A stretch of 64,000 nt of DNA, taken from the NCBI GenBank assembly GCA_963773945.1, contig CAVZDD010000003.1, positions 248,001 to 312,000 of the forward strand, given 5' to 3'. The notes beneath the pieces were generated by a model that searched no databases, was not told the DNA's origin, and saw only the letters and a program-made list of their open reading frames with translations. Numbering within the stretch: the first letter of the stretch is position 1; every line of letters starts with the position of its first letter. The position numbers and the translations under genes were made by a program. This DNA comes from JAKIWV01 sp963773945 (GTDB lineage Archaea > Thermoplasmatota > Thermoplasmata > Lutacidiplasmatales > UBA184). Of this stretch, positions 8,542-17,402 are shown piece after piece.

Positions 8542-9735
8542 ATGACGATCGAATTCACGTTCACACCGGAGCAGGCCGCGCTCCGCGAAGCGGTCCGTAC
8601 CTTCGCCCAGAAGGAGATCGTTCCCGTCGTCGCGGCGATGGACGACGAGGAAAAGTTCCCGACCGCGACAGTCGCCCGCATGCAGGAGGAGGGGTACTTT
8701 GGCGTCCCGGTCCCCGAAGAATACGGGGGTCTCGGAATGGGAAAGGTGGGGTACTCGATCCTGGCCGAGGAGCTGGGCCGCGTGGACGGCTCCCATGTGG
8801 CGATCGTGGCCGCCCACACCTCCCTCGGCGCGACCCCGATCCTCTACTACGGAACCGAGGAGCAGAAGAAGCGCTGGCTGATGCCGGCCGCGCAGGGGAA
8901 GAAGCTCCTCGCGTTCAGCCTCACCGAACCCGGGTCGGGCAGCGACTCGGGTGCCCTCAAGACCTCCGCCGTTCCGAAAGGCGACGCGTGGGTCCTCAAC
9001 GGCACCAAGCTCTACGTCACCAACGGGAAGGAAGCGGACACGATTCTCGTCATGGCCGCCAACGACGTGAAGAAGGGCCCCCACGGCGGCATCACCGCCT
9101 TTCTGGTCGACAAGGGGACACCGGGATTCCGGGTCGGCCGATGCGAGAAGAAGATGGGTCTCCACGGCACGTCGACCGCAGAGCTGATCCTGGAGAACGT
9201 CGAGGTCGGATCCGAATCGGTGCTCGGCGGAGTTGGAATGGGATTCCGCGCGGCGATGACCGCGCTCGACGTCGGACGGGTCTCGCTCGGGGCCGCGTCG
9301 CTCGGCGGAATGCAGACGGCGTTGACCGAGGCGCTCTCGTTCTCCCAGAACCGGACCCAGTTCGGGTTGCCGATCAGCGAGTACGAAGCGATCCAGTTCA
9401 AGATGGCCGACATCGAGATGCACATCGAGGCGCTGCGCTACCTGGTGTACCACGCCGCCGCCCACCAAGATGCGATGGGCCATGACCCAACGAAGTGGAA
9501 TCGCACCGACCGGGAGCGGAAGACGCGCGAGTCGGCGGTCGTCAAGTGCCTCGGGTCCGAGTGGGCCTCCGAGGCGATCGACGAGTCGCTCCAGATCCAC
9601 GGCGGCCTCGGGTACATCCGGGGCACCCCGATCGAGCGGGCCTACCGGGACGCGCGCATCTCCGAGATCTTCGAGGGCACGAACGAGATTCAGCGCGTCG
9701 TGATCGCGCGGGACCTCATCGCCCGGGGCCCGTAG
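8542..9735 (+). CDS. acyl-CoA dehydrogenase
   Basis: 397 residues, a full-length short/medium-chain type enzyme: N-terminal helical domain, LLAFSLTEPGSGSDSG (FAD/substrate loop), the beta domain with TKLYVTNGKEADTILV, and the C-terminal QIHGGLGYIRGTPIERAYRDARISEIFEGTNEIQR. It introduces the 2,3 double bond of an acyl-CoA and passes electrons to ETF (etfBA at 700-2486). It is translationally close to the preceding hydratase. Its last 20 bp overlap the convergent acyl-CoA synthetase gene. Confidence 0.95.
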   Translation: MTIEFTFTPEQAALREAVRTFAQKEIVPVVAAMDDEEKFPTATVARMQEEGYFGVPVPEEYGGLGMGKVGYSILAEELGRVDGSHVAIVAAHTSLGATPILYYGTEEQKKRWLMPAAQGKKLLAFSLTEPGSGSDSGALKTSAVPKGDAWVLNGTKLYVTNGKEADTILVMAANDVKKGPHGGITAFLVDKGTPGFRVGRCEKKMGLHGTSTAELILENVEVGSESVLGGVGMGFRAAMTALDVGRVSLGAASLGGMQTALTEALSFSQNRTQFGLPISEYEAIQFKMADIEMHIEALRYLVYHAAAHQDAMGHDPTKWNRTDRERKTRESAVVKCLGSEWASEAIDESLQIHGGLGYIRGTPIERAYRDARISEIFEGTNEIQRVVIARDLIARGP

Positions 9736-11443
9736 CCGCCGCCGCCGAGAGCGGCGGAGTGCTCGCCGACCCGACGACACTCGCCCGAAGTTCCCGTCGC
9801 AGCACCTTCTGAACTCCGCTCCGCGGAAGGGCCGTCCGGAATTCGATCACGCGGGGCGCCTTGTAGTGGGCCACCCGCTCCCGCACGAACTGAATGAGCT
9901 CCTCCGCCGTGACATTCGTCCTGGGCTTGGTCACCACGAACGCGTGCACGACCTCGCCCAGCTCCGCATCGGGCACACCGATCACCGCCGCATCCGCGAC
10001 GGCCGGGTGCTGGAACAGCACCTCCTCGACGTCGCGGGGATAGACCTTGAGGCCGCCGACGTTGATCAGGTCCTTCTTTCGGTCCACGATGAAGCAGTAA
10101 CCGTCCGCGTCGATGTACGCGATGTCGCCGGTCCGGAACCAGCCGTCTTGCAAGACGTTCGCCGTCTCCTCGGGCTGATGGTAGTAGCCCAGCATCACCT
10201 GCGGGCCCCGGAGGCACAATTCGCCCGCCTCCATCGGGGGCAGGACTTTGCGGCCTGTTTCGAGGTCGATAATCCGCTGGTCGGTGTTCGGCAACGGCAA
10301 CCCGACGGAGCCGGCTCGACGCTCCCCTCGGATCGGGTTGGCGTGGGTGACGGGGGAAGTTTCGGAGAGACCGTATCCCTCCACCACGCTGCCCCCCGTA
10401 TTCGCCTCGAATTGTTTGGCGACTTCGAGCGGAAGAGGGGCCGACCCGCTGAGACAGATCCGGATGGATCGGAGGTCGTACCGGTCGCGTTTGGGGTGGT
10501 GATTGATCCCGTTGTAGAGGGCCGGGACGCCCGGGAACTGGGTCGGGTGATATTTGTTGATGAGCTTCAGGATCTCGTCCACATCGGGGCGCGTCTCGAG
10601 CACGATCGTCGCGCCGGCGAGCAACGGGTAGGTCATCGCGACCGTCATGCCGTACACGTGGAAGTACGGGATCGAAGCGAGCACGACCTCTCGCTCCTGT
10701 GCCGCGACGTTGAACCAAGCGGCGCACTGGAGCGCGTTCGCGACGAGGTTCCGATGCGTCAACATGGCGGCCTTGGGGACTCCGGTGGTTCCCCCGGTGT
10801 ACTGGAGGACCGCGACCTCCGTGGCGCCGTTCACCCGGACCGGGGGCGGCAGCCCAGGCGTCATGAGGGCGGGCTTCCATCGCCGGTAATGGGCGCCTTC
10901 GGGGAACCCCGTGGGCAGGCCCCGACGGCCGAGGACTCGGTTCACGAACAGGCGCTGGGGGAACGGGTATAGCTCGTGCAGCCCCGCCACGTACGTGAGC
11001 GGGGGCGTGATGCTCCAGTTGACCTTCTCGAGGTTGGGCCAGTGAATATTGAGGCAGAAAATCGCCTTCGGTTGGGCATCCCCCAGCAGCCGGTGGAGGT
11101 CTTGGCCGATGTAGAGCGGGCTCACCTGGACGACCGTCATGCCGGCGCGGAGCGCCGCGAAGTACGCGATCGGGTAGACCGGGCAGTTCGGAAGGTAGAG
11201 GGCCACGCGATCCCCGCGCTGGAGCCCCTCGTTGAGCAAGGCTTGGGCGAGGTGGCCCGAGGCTTCCCAGAACCGGCGGTAGGTCCACTTCGCCCCGTAG
11301 AAAATGAACGCCACGCGGTCCGGATGCTTGAGCACCGACTCCTGGACCAATTCCACGAGCGACCGGTCCGGAATGTCCAGGGTCGGCGGAACTCCGGGCG
11401 GATAGTGCTTCAGCCATACCCGTTCGGAGGCGGCGTCGATCAC
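9716..11443 (-). CDS. long-chain-type acyl-CoA synthetase (AMP-forming)
   Basis: 575 residues of the ANL superfamily. The P-loop-like A3 motif is YTGGTTGVPKAAMLTHRN, the A5 region is GYGLSETSPVTHANP, and the A8 hinge is WFRTGDIAYIDADGYCFIVDRKKD. The A10 lysine region is LPRSGVQKVLRRELR near the C terminus. It activates a carboxylic acid as its CoA thioester via an acyl-adenylate; overall it looks like the FadD group rather than benzoate-CoA ligase. It is the third gene of a minus-strand run with the thiolase and DUF35 protein. Confidence 0.92.
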   Translation of the reverse strand: MIDAASERVWLKHYPPGVPPTLDIPDRSLVELVQESVLKHPDRVAFIFYGAKWTYRRFWEASGHLAQALLNEGLQRGDRVALYLPNCPVYPIAYFAALRAGMTVVQVSPLYIGQDLHRLLGDAQPKAIFCLNIHWPNLEKVNWSITPPLTYVAGLHELYPFPQRLFVNRVLGRRGLPTGFPEGAHYRRWKPALMTPGLPPPVRVNGATEVAVLQYTGGTTGVPKAAMLTHRNLVANALQCAAWFNVAAQEREVVLASIPYFHVYGMTVAMTYPLLAGATIVLETRPDVDEILKLINKYHPTQFPGVPALYNGINHHPKRDRYDLRSIRICLSGSAPLPLEVAKQFEANTGGSVVEGYGLSETSPVTHANPIRGERRAGSVGLPLPNTDQRIIDLETGRKVLPPMEAGELCLRGPQVMLGYYHQPEETANVLQDGWFRTGDIAYIDADGYCFIVDRKKDLINVGGLKVYPRDVEEVLFQHPAVADAAVIGVPDAELGEVVHAFVVTKPRTNVTAEELIQFVRERVAHYKAPRVIEFRTALPRSGVQKVLRRELRASVVGSASTPPLSAAAATGPGR

Positions 11444-11484
11444 GGCACCTCGGCAGCGGATTCCCCGCTATCTCTCTATCGCCG

Positions 11485-11895
11485 TCAGGGCTTCGGAGCG
11501 CCGGCGTCTTTCTCGAACTGGACCCCCGGCTTGTACGACGCAACCCAACGCACGCGGTCCCCGATCGCGAGGTCCCCGACGGCCTTGACCGACGGCATCC
11601 ATCCGCTGATCCGTCCCCCCTCGTCGAGCCCAACGAGGACGTAGGCGTACGGCGCATCGTTCACGAACTCGTCGGACGGCACGTTCTGAACCGTGTAGGC
11701 GACGACGACACCCTTCCCCGACAGGGGCAGCTCCGTCAGGTCGAGCTGACCACACCGGGGACAGCTCAAGCCCCACGTAACGGTCACGAAGCCGCAGCCC
11801 GACCGGAACCCGCGGAGCTTTTGCTCCTCCTCGTACCCGTGTTCGAACTCCTGGATCGTGTGGGCGGCGGATGGACCGGGGGACGGAGCGTGCAT
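11485..11895 (-). CDS. DUF35 OB-fold/zinc-ribbon acyl-CoA-associated protein
   Basis: 136 residues. A short N-terminal helix precedes a small rubredoxin-like zinc ribbon (CGF...SCPRCG, two of whose cysteines are the CPRC pair) and a DUF35 OB fold (GKGVVVAYTVQNVP...YAYVLVGLDEGGRISGWM). Such proteins partner thiolases and bridge them to other CoA enzymes in archaea. It sits 14 bp downstream of the thiolase gene, so a thiolase-DUF35 complex is likely. Confidence 0.88.
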   Translation of the reverse strand: MHAPSPGPSAAHTIQEFEHGYEEEQKLRGFRSGCGFVTVTWGLSCPRCGQLDLTELPLSGKGVVVAYTVQNVPSDEFVNDAPYAYVLVGLDEGGRISGWMPSVKAVGDLAIGDRVRWVASYKPGVQFEKDAGAPKP

Positions 11896-11909
11896 GGGGC
11901 TCTCTCTGC

Positions 11910-13067
11910 TTACCGCCGGCTGAAGATGTGGACCGACGCCGAGCTGCCGGTGGCCCCCACGTTGTGGGCCAGGGCGATGTTCGCCTTCGGGACCTGCCGG
12001 GCGCCCGCCAATCCGTTGAACTGCTCGAAGATCTCGACGACCTGGGAGGCTCCCGTCGCACTCACCGGGTGGCCCTTGGCTTTGAGCCCTCCCGAAGGAT
12101 TGACCGGTAGTTTCCCATCGCGCGCCGTGAGCCCCTCGGCCGTGGCCTTTCCGGCTTCACCCCGGGGGAAGAACCCCATGTCTTCGAGGGCGACGAGCTC
12201 CGCGATGGTGAAACAGTCGTGGACCTCCATGAAATCGACCTGGCTCCGGTCGACATGCGCCTGCTGGAACGCAGCCGTCGAGGCGAGCTGGCTTGCCGGG
12301 AGTCCGGTGAGCTCCGGCCGGTCGTGCATGTCGGCGATGGATCCGGCACGGGTAGACGCCCGGATGACGAGGGGTACGGTGCGGGGGTTCGGGTACTTCT
12401 CCGCCGCCACGACCACGAGGGCCGCGGCGCCGTCCGAGAACGGGCAACAATCGTAGAGCCGGAGCGGCGAGGCGATCACGGCCGAGTTCAGGTAGGTGTC
12501 CATCGAAATGGGTTTCTGGAAATGGGCGTGAGGGTTGAGCGCAGCGTTCGCGTGGTTCTTGACCGCCACGCCCCCGAGCTGCTCCGCTTGGGTCCCGTAG
12601 CGCCGCATGTGGGCGTTCGCGATGGTTGCGTAGAGTCCCGGAAAGGTCGCGCCGTTGTGCGATTCGAACGGGTAGTCCGCTCCCATCGCGAAGTAGCTGG
12701 TCGCATTCAGCGTGTCCAGATGAGAGAGTTTCTCGACGCCCACCACGAGGGCGGCGTCGCGGAAACCTCCGGCGACATGGACGTAGGCCTCATGCAAGGC
12801 GGCGCTCGACGAGGAACAGGCCGATTCGATGGTGCAGGAAGGAACCTCGGGGATTCCGAGAGCGGTGTTGATTAAGGGACCCACATGGGCCTGCTTCTCC
12901 GCCACTCCGAATGCGTTGGCGACGAACGTGTAGCCGATATCCTTCGGCTCGATGCCCGCGATCTGGATTGCTTCGAGGGCTACTCGAGACGCGGCTTCCC
13001 GGCCGGTCTCCTTCATCTTACCGAAACGGTTGCTGGCTGCTCCCAAAACCCAAGCCTCTCTCGTCAT
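11910..13067 (-). CDS. thiolase family protein (SCP-x/archaeal acetyl-CoA acetyltransferase type)
   Basis: 385 residues. The nucleophilic cysteine is in CTIESACSSSSAALHEAY (Cys84); the C-terminal HDCFTIAELVALEDMGF and NPSGGLKAKGHPVSATGASQ motifs provide the second-half active-site histidine and GHP. It should cleave 3-ketoacyl-CoA or condense acyl-CoAs. It leads a run with the DUF35 protein and acyl-CoA synthetase. The absence of an HMG-CoA synthase next to it argues for a degradative role rather than the mevalonate pathway. Confidence 0.92.
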   Translation of the reverse strand: MTREAWVLGAASNRFGKMKETGREAASRVALEAIQIAGIEPKDIGYTFVANAFGVAEKQAHVGPLINTALGIPEVPSCTIESACSSSSAALHEAYVHVAGGFRDAALVVGVEKLSHLDTLNATSYFAMGADYPFESHNGATFPGLYATIANAHMRRYGTQAEQLGGVAVKNHANAALNPHAHFQKPISMDTYLNSAVIASPLRLYDCCPFSDGAAALVVVAAEKYPNPRTVPLVIRASTRAGSIADMHDRPELTGLPASQLASTAAFQQAHVDRSQVDFMEVHDCFTIAELVALEDMGFFPRGEAGKATAEGLTARDGKLPVNPSGGLKAKGHPVSATGASQVVEIFEQFNGLAGARQVPKANIALAHNVGATGSSASVHIFSRR

Positions 13068-13146
13068 GGTCCGGCTCCCCGCTTCCTACAACCTACGCCT
13101 CCATAACAGTTCTCGGACGGGTTCGCCACCCGATCCGGGCGCGGGT

Positions 13147-13431
13147 CTACTTCCCAGGGTCGACCGAAGGCAGATCGAGAAATCTGCGGAGGCGTTCGAA
13201 GATGGCGGCCGCCTCGGAGGTATCTTTGGTCTTGATCAGGACCCGGCCGTCCCGACTCAGAGTGACTTCCCGCCCGAGCTGGGCGATCAACATCACCCGG
13301 GCATCGACCACCGGGATATCGTGGGCCTCCAGCGTCCCCTTCATCCGGCGCAGATCGAGCGACAGTCGGGGAGCGGGAACCGCCTCGAACGCCCCTCCCC
13401 CGGCGCAGAGTCGCAGCGAGTAGTATCCCAC
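13147..13431 (-). CDS. small conserved-looking protein downstream of ThiI-like gene
   Basis: 94 residues that I do not recognise. It looks like a compact alpha/beta domain: a first strand (GYYSLRLC), a middle segment (PVVDARVMLIAQLGREVTLSRDGRVLIKTKD) with strongly alternating strands, and a final helix (SEAAAIFERLRRFLDL). It follows the ThiI-like gene by 34 bp on the same strand. A partner role in tRNA thiolation is possible but rests only on position. Confidence 0.6.
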   Translation of the reverse strand: MGYYSLRLCAGGGAFEAVPAPRLSLDLRRMKGTLEAHDIPVVDARVMLIAQLGREVTLSRDGRVLIKTKDTSEAAAIFERLRRFLDLPSVDPGK

Positions 13432-13465
13432 GGTCCGGGAGGTCCTCCGCCGATGGGGAACGGGA

Positions 13466-14092
13466 TTACATCACGACCGCGCGGCGGACGCACTCGTCGA
13501 CGATCTGGTCGACGTCGATTCGATCCTCTTCCTGGAGGATTTGTACCAGGTTCGTCCGGGTGGCCGGCTTGTCGGGCACGGCCTGACAGCATAGTCCAGG
13601 CCGGGTCGAGATGCCGTACGTGCCGATGGACTTCGCCACCGCCTCGATCTCCTGTTTGTCGAACCCGATGAGGGGTCGAACGATCGGTAGGTGGACCGAG
13701 GCCGTAGCGGAGCGCATGTTGCTCAACGTCTGCGAGGCGACTTGGCCGAGGGCCTCCCCGGTGACGAGGAACGACGCCACCTCCCGCTCGGCGATCTTTT
13801 CGGCGGACCGCCACATGAACCGTCGGCACATCACGCACCCGACGTGGCGGTCGGTGTTGCGCATGAGGGTGATCTGGGTCGGTCCGTGCGGCAGCACGTA
13901 CAGAGGGACTTTACGACCGAAGGCGGTCTCGAGCGCTCGCAAGTGGTCCACGACCTTCTCGAGCGGCGAATCGTCCGTGAACGGCCGGTTGTCCATGTGC
14001 ACCGCGACCATGTCGTGGCCCTGGCGCAGCATGTAGTAGAGCGCGACGGGCGAGTCGATCCCTCCGCTCATCAACATTACGCCGCGACTCAT
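13466..14092 (-). CDS. minimal ThiI-like tRNA sulfurtransferase (PP-loop domain only)
   Basis: 208 residues from the ATG at 14092; an upstream extension to 14161 has no family similarity. The PP-loop SGGIDSP (9-15) adenylates the target uridine, CVMCRRFMWRSAEKIAEREVASFLVTGEALGQVASQTL is the ThiI signature region, and IVRPLIGFDKQEIE follows. The N-terminal ferredoxin-like and THUMP domains of ordinary ThiI and the C-terminal rhodanese domain are all missing. It may make 4-thiouridine with separate partners, or belong to a relative with another sulfur acceptor. Confidence 0.82.
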   Translation of the reverse strand: MSRGVMLMSGGIDSPVALYYMLRQGHDMVAVHMDNRPFTDDSPLEKVVDHLRALETAFGRKVPLYVLPHGPTQITLMRNTDRHVGCVMCRRFMWRSAEKIAEREVASFLVTGEALGQVASQTLSNMRSATASVHLPIVRPLIGFDKQEIEAVAKSIGTYGISTRPGLCCQAVPDKPATRTNLVQILQEEDRIDVDQIVDECVRRAVVM

Positions 14093-14165
14093 CGGGGAAA
14101 CGGAGCGGAGCCGCCGTATTTGACGATGCGCCCGCGTGCGACTCCGCGTTAAATAGCGCACGCCG

Positions 14166-14990
14166 GTGAACGCCCGCGTGCCCGAACCGGTCTCGCCCCC
14201 GATCGCTCTCTACGTGCGAGAAGAGGGAACCGGAGACCCCGTCCTCCTGCTGCACGGATTGGGAGGAGACCACACGGTCTGGGATTTCCAGATCCCCCAG
14301 CTCGCCCGGTTGTACCGAATTCTGGCGCCGGACCTTCGGGGCCATGGACGGTCGCCGCTCCTGGAAGGGGCCCGGTACTCCTTTGCGGAGTTCGAAGGGG
14401 ACGTCCTCAAGCTGCTCGAGGACCGACAGATTGGGTCCGCCCACGTGGTGGGACTCAGCGGCGGGGGTCTCCTGGCGCTACGGCTCGTCGTAGACCACCC
14501 GGACCACGTACGGAGCCTCGCCGTGCTTGGTGCGATGGGTCACATGGACAACCACACGCGCGCCGTCGGGCAGAGCTGGGCCGAGACCCTCCGGGATGAG
14601 GGCCCGGCCGCCTACTCGGCACGGCTCACCCGGGACCTCTTCGCTCCCGATTGGCTCGAGGCGCATTTAGACCTCGCCGAACAGATCGCCAAATCTCAGG
14701 AGGAGCGGAACCTGAAAGGCGTCGTTCAGTGGGCGCTCGCGATGACCGATTTTGACGTTCGGTCCCGGCTCGGTCGCGTCAAGACGCCCACGCTCATCAT
14801 GCACGGGTTGGACGACGGCGTGGTGGATCCATCGCACGCCCGACTGATGCGTCAGGCGATCCTGGGCGCGGAGGTCCGTCTGTTCCCGAACACCGGACAT
14901 CTCATCCCGATCGAACGCCCCGACGAGACGGCGCAGATTCTCCTCGATTGGCTGGGCCGCCAGTCGAAACCGACGCCCACTCCGGCCTGA
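14166..14990 (+). CDS. alpha/beta hydrolase
   Basis: 274 residues from a GTG start. The fold is clear: VLLLHGLGGDHTVWDF (oxyanion hole HG), nucleophile elbow GLSGGG, PTLIMHGLDDGVVDPSHA with the acid Asp, and NTGHLIPIERPDE with the catalytic His. The substrate is unknown; 3-oxoadipate enol-lactonase and esterase relatives share these motifs. It is divergent from the ThiI-like gene. Confidence 0.88.
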   Translation: MNARVPEPVSPPIALYVREEGTGDPVLLLHGLGGDHTVWDFQIPQLARLYRILAPDLRGHGRSPLLEGARYSFAEFEGDVLKLLEDRQIGSAHVVGLSGGGLLALRLVVDHPDHVRSLAVLGAMGHMDNHTRAVGQSWAETLRDEGPAAYSARLTRDLFAPDWLEAHLDLAEQIAKSQEERNLKGVVQWALAMTDFDVRSRLGRVKTPTLIMHGLDDGVVDPSHARLMRQAILGAEVRLFPNTGHLIPIERPDETAQILLDWLGRQSKPTPTPA

Positions 14991-15036
14991 CGGTCGCCGA
15001 TAAGAACGTCCGTGGCCTCTCCCTCGAGGGATACGT

Positions 15037-15210
15037 ATGGCCGGACCGTCCGTTCAGCAACTCCAGGCCCGCATCGCGCAACTCGAACGTCAAGTCGCCG
15101 ACTTGACCCAGCGCCTCGCAATGTACGAGAAGGGCGACCGGCCTCGACAGGAGAATCCGGTCGACCGAAAGACCATCCAAGAGAAGGTCGTCTACGACTG
15201 GCAGTCGTGA
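15037..15210 (+). CDS. 57-residue coiled-coil protein
   Basis: A small gene read directly from the sequence: ATG at 15037, TGA at 15208-15210. The product has a heptad-rich helix (VQQLQARIAQLERQVADLTQ) followed by a charged tail ending KVVYDWQS. The stop overlaps the GTG start of the NUDIX gene (GTGA at 15207-15210), the same coupling used by other operons in this window, which supports its being real. It resembles short coiled-coil proteins of unknown role common in archaea. Confidence 0.65.
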   Translation: MAGPSVQQLQARIAQLERQVADLTQRLAMYEKGDRPRQENPVDRKTIQEKVVYDWQS

Positions 15211-15854
15211 CCGGCATCGACACCGAGACCCCCGACGCGACCGCCCTACTCCAGACTCGTCTCGCGACGCTTCCCGAAGTCCCGCTTGCGACGGACCGGG
15301 CTGATGCCGCTGTCCTGATCCTGCTCCGTTCTGGGCCCGAGGGCCTGGAAGTGTTGGCGGAACAGCGCGCGGAACGCGCCGGTGACCCGTGGTCCGGCCA
15401 TGTGGGCCTCCCCGGTGGACGTGCGAACCCCGCGGACCATTCGATGCAGGAGACTGCCCTGCGGGAACTCCGGGAGGAAGTTGGAATTCTTCCCGAAGCC
15501 CTCGATGGGCCCCCCGGACTCTTCGACGTACGCCGCGCCCGACCGTCGGGCCTCCGCGTGGCGGTATTCGCGGGTCGACTGATCGTGCCGCCCCAGGGGA
15601 CCACTCGGATCGACCCCAAGGAGGTTGCCGGGACGTTCTGGTTTCCCCTTTCGGCGCTCCATCGCGTCGAGACCCGGCCCCGTTCCACGTTGTTCGGCGA
15701 GATCAATGTCGAGACCGTCCCCTTCGCAAGCCACGTCGTCTGGGGGTTCACCCTCCGTGTGTTGCGAGACTTCGAGGCATGGCTACGCGGGGGCGAAGCG
15801 GGGGCCCCGGATTCCCCGGGAGAATTGCAGCGCTGGCGGAGCCAAGCCTTCTGA
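15207..15854 (+). CDS. NUDIX hydrolase, probable CoA pyrophosphatase
   Basis: 215 residues from the GTG at 15207, chosen for its overlap with the preceding small ORF; a longer open frame to 15012 runs over that ORF. The CoA-specific NudL-type lead-in LAEQRAERAGDPWSGHVGLPGG is followed by a NUDIX box ending TALRELREEVGI. It would cleave CoA or its derivatives to 4'-phosphopantetheine and adenosine 3',5'-bisphosphate, a housekeeping role that fits a CoA-thioester-rich metabolism. Confidence 0.88.
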   Translation: MTGIDTETPDATALLQTRLATLPEVPLATDRADAAVLILLRSGPEGLEVLAEQRAERAGDPWSGHVGLPGGRANPADHSMQETALRELREEVGILPEALDGPPGLFDVRRARPSGLRVAVFAGRLIVPPQGTTRIDPKEVAGTFWFPLSALHRVETRPRSTLFGEINVETVPFASHVVWGFTLRVLRDFEAWLRGGEAGAPDSPGELQRWRSQAF

Positions 15855-15925
15855 ATCAGCCGGCATGGGAGTACCGGCGACGCTCGGCCGGGCCCACTGA
15901 ACGTGGCCAAAAGCTAAAGCAACAG

Positions 15926-15933
15926 TATATATA
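15926..15933 (+). promoter_or_regulatory. TATA box of the TBP gene
   Basis: TATATATA preceded by an A-rich stretch (AAAGCAACAG) that could act as BRE. Its centre is about 34 bp before the ATG at 15964, giving a predicted leader of only a few bases. This is the strongest TATA box noticed in the window. Confidence 0.7.
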
Positions 15934-15963
15934 CCCTATTTAAATGGAAGCCGCGGGGATTTC

Positions 15964-16512
15964 ATGCCTAAGATTCGTATCGAGAACGTCGTTGCCTCGA
16001 CTTCGCTCGGGGATGAGCTGGACCTCCAGTCGATCGCCTTGGGTCTGGACGGCGCCGAGTATGAGCCCGAGCAGTTCCCGGGGCTGATTTACCGGCTCAA
16101 GCAGCCGAAGACCGCGATCCTCCTCTTCCGTTCCGGCAAGGTCGTTTGCACCGGCGCGAAGAGCATGAACGAGGTCGAGCAGTCTATCCTCACCGTTTCC
16201 CAACAAATCAAAAAGGGGGGCCAGAAGATCAACATGCACCCGCGGATCGAGGTGCAGAACATCGTGGCCAGCTCGGATCTCGGTTCCGAGATCAATCTCA
16301 ACGCCATCGCCGTCACCCTGGGACTGGACCGGGTCGAGTACGAGCCCGAGCAGTTCCCCGGACTGGTCTGCCGGATCGAAGAGCCCCGCGTTGTGGTGCT
16401 ACTCTTCGGGAGCGGCAAACTCGTCTGCACCGGGGCGCGGAAGCCGTCCGACGTCGAGCTCGCGGTGAACAAGATTACCGAAGAGCTTCGCGGCGCCGGA
16501 TTGCTACGGTAG
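15964..16512 (+). CDS. tbp: TATA-box binding protein
   Basis: 182 residues made of two direct TBP repeats (about 1-90 and 92-180). Each has an IRIENVVAS / IEVQNIVAS opening, an EYEPEQFPGL motif and an SGKxVCTGA motif. It binds TATA boxes and recruits TFB and RNA polymerase. Both repeats are intact, including the paired phenylalanines of the EPEQFPG loops. It stands alone behind its own strong promoter. Confidence 0.98.
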   Translation: MPKIRIENVVASTSLGDELDLQSIALGLDGAEYEPEQFPGLIYRLKQPKTAILLFRSGKVVCTGAKSMNEVEQSILTVSQQIKKGGQKINMHPRIEVQNIVASSDLGSEINLNAIAVTLGLDRVEYEPEQFPGLVCRIEEPRVVVLLFGSGKLVCTGARKPSDVELAVNKITEELRGAGLLR

Positions 16513-16529
16513 GTCCCTCGGGCGGCGGC

Positions 16530-17402
16530 GTGTCGCTCCCGGCCGACCTGCCGGTCGTCGACCACCACTGCCATCTTTCGCCCGGGGGCGAGGGCGTCGA
16601 GGCGGCGCGCCGCTTCCACCGGGAGGGCGGGTCGCACCTCTTCCTCACAACGCACAACTGGGACCATCGCCCGCTTCGGTCGGTCGCGGACTATCAGGCG
16701 CAGTTCGAGAGCATCGAGCAGTTGGGCCACCGTATCCGGAGCGAGACCCCCGTGACGACCTCCCTCGTAGTGGCACCGTATCCGGTCGACCTCCTCGGAC
16801 TGGCCGACGCACTCGGTCTCGCGAAAGCCGTCGAGATTCAGATGCAGGGTCTCGATCTCGCGGGCCAATGGGTCCGCGACCATCGAGCGGTTGCCCTCGG
16901 CGAAGTGGGCTGGCCCCACTTCGCTATCGCCGAGGATCGAGGGACCGCCGCACGAGGGATCTTCCGACATGCGCTCGAGGTGGCCCACGACGTGGGATGC
17001 CCGGCCGTGGTCCACTGCGAGGACCTTACGCCCGAGGGATACCAGTCGCTCAGTGAGGTCGCCCGAGCTACGGGACTGGCCGCGGATCGAGTCGTGAAGC
17101 ACTATGCCCGAACCTTCGTTCCCGCGACCGCGAGGTCCGGTGTCACTCCGTCTTTCCTCGCCAAGAAGGAGTGCGTCGCGGCGGCGCTGGACGACCGCGG
17201 CCCGTGGTTTCTCGAGACCGACTTTCTCGATGACCCTCGTCGGCCGGGAGCGGTGCTCGATATCGCCACCGTCCCTCGACGGGCCGCCCAGATTGCCCGA
17301 GACCATCCCGGGTTGCTGGATCGGCTCCGGATTCCGTTCGTAGAGTCGGTTCAAAAGCTCTACGGTTTCACCCCGGTCCGACGGGCGGAGACCTCCGCAT
17401 GA
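16530..17402 (+). CDS. TatD-related TIM-barrel metal-dependent hydrolase
   Basis: 290 residues from the GTG at 16530, 18 bp after the tbp stop; the open frame upstream lies inside tbp. Metal-binding motifs are DHHCHLSP near the N terminus, GEVGWPHF in the middle, VVHCEDLTPEGY, and FLETDFLDDPRRPGAVL for the late aspartate. This matches the archaeal TatD-related group (COG1099-like) rather than classic TatD DNases. It overlaps tmk by four bases (ATGA), suggesting cotranscription. Confidence 0.82.
   Translation: MSLPADLPVVDHHCHLSPGGEGVEAARRFHREGGSHLFLTTHNWDHRPLRSVADYQAQFESIEQLGHRIRSETPVTTSLVVAPYPVDLLGLADALGLAKAVEIQMQGLDLAGQWVRDHRAVALGEVGWPHFAIAEDRGTAARGIFRHALEVAHDVGCPAVVHCEDLTPEGYQSLSEVARATGLAADRVVKHYARTFVPATARSGVTPSFLAKKECVAAALDDRGPWFLETDFLDDPRRPGAVLDIATVPRRAAQIARDHPGLLDRLRIPFVESVQKLYGFTPVRRAETSA

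Noticed and set aside
9716..11443. Acyl-CoA synthetase as the benzoate-CoA ligase of the aromatic pathway
   Set aside because: Its motifs and thiolase/DUF35 neighbours look like a fatty acyl-CoA synthetase; nothing seen supports aryl specificity.
15939..15945. TTTAAAT as the TBP promoter TATA box
   Set aside because: It would place the transcription start after the ATG; TATATATA at 15926-15933 has the right spacing.
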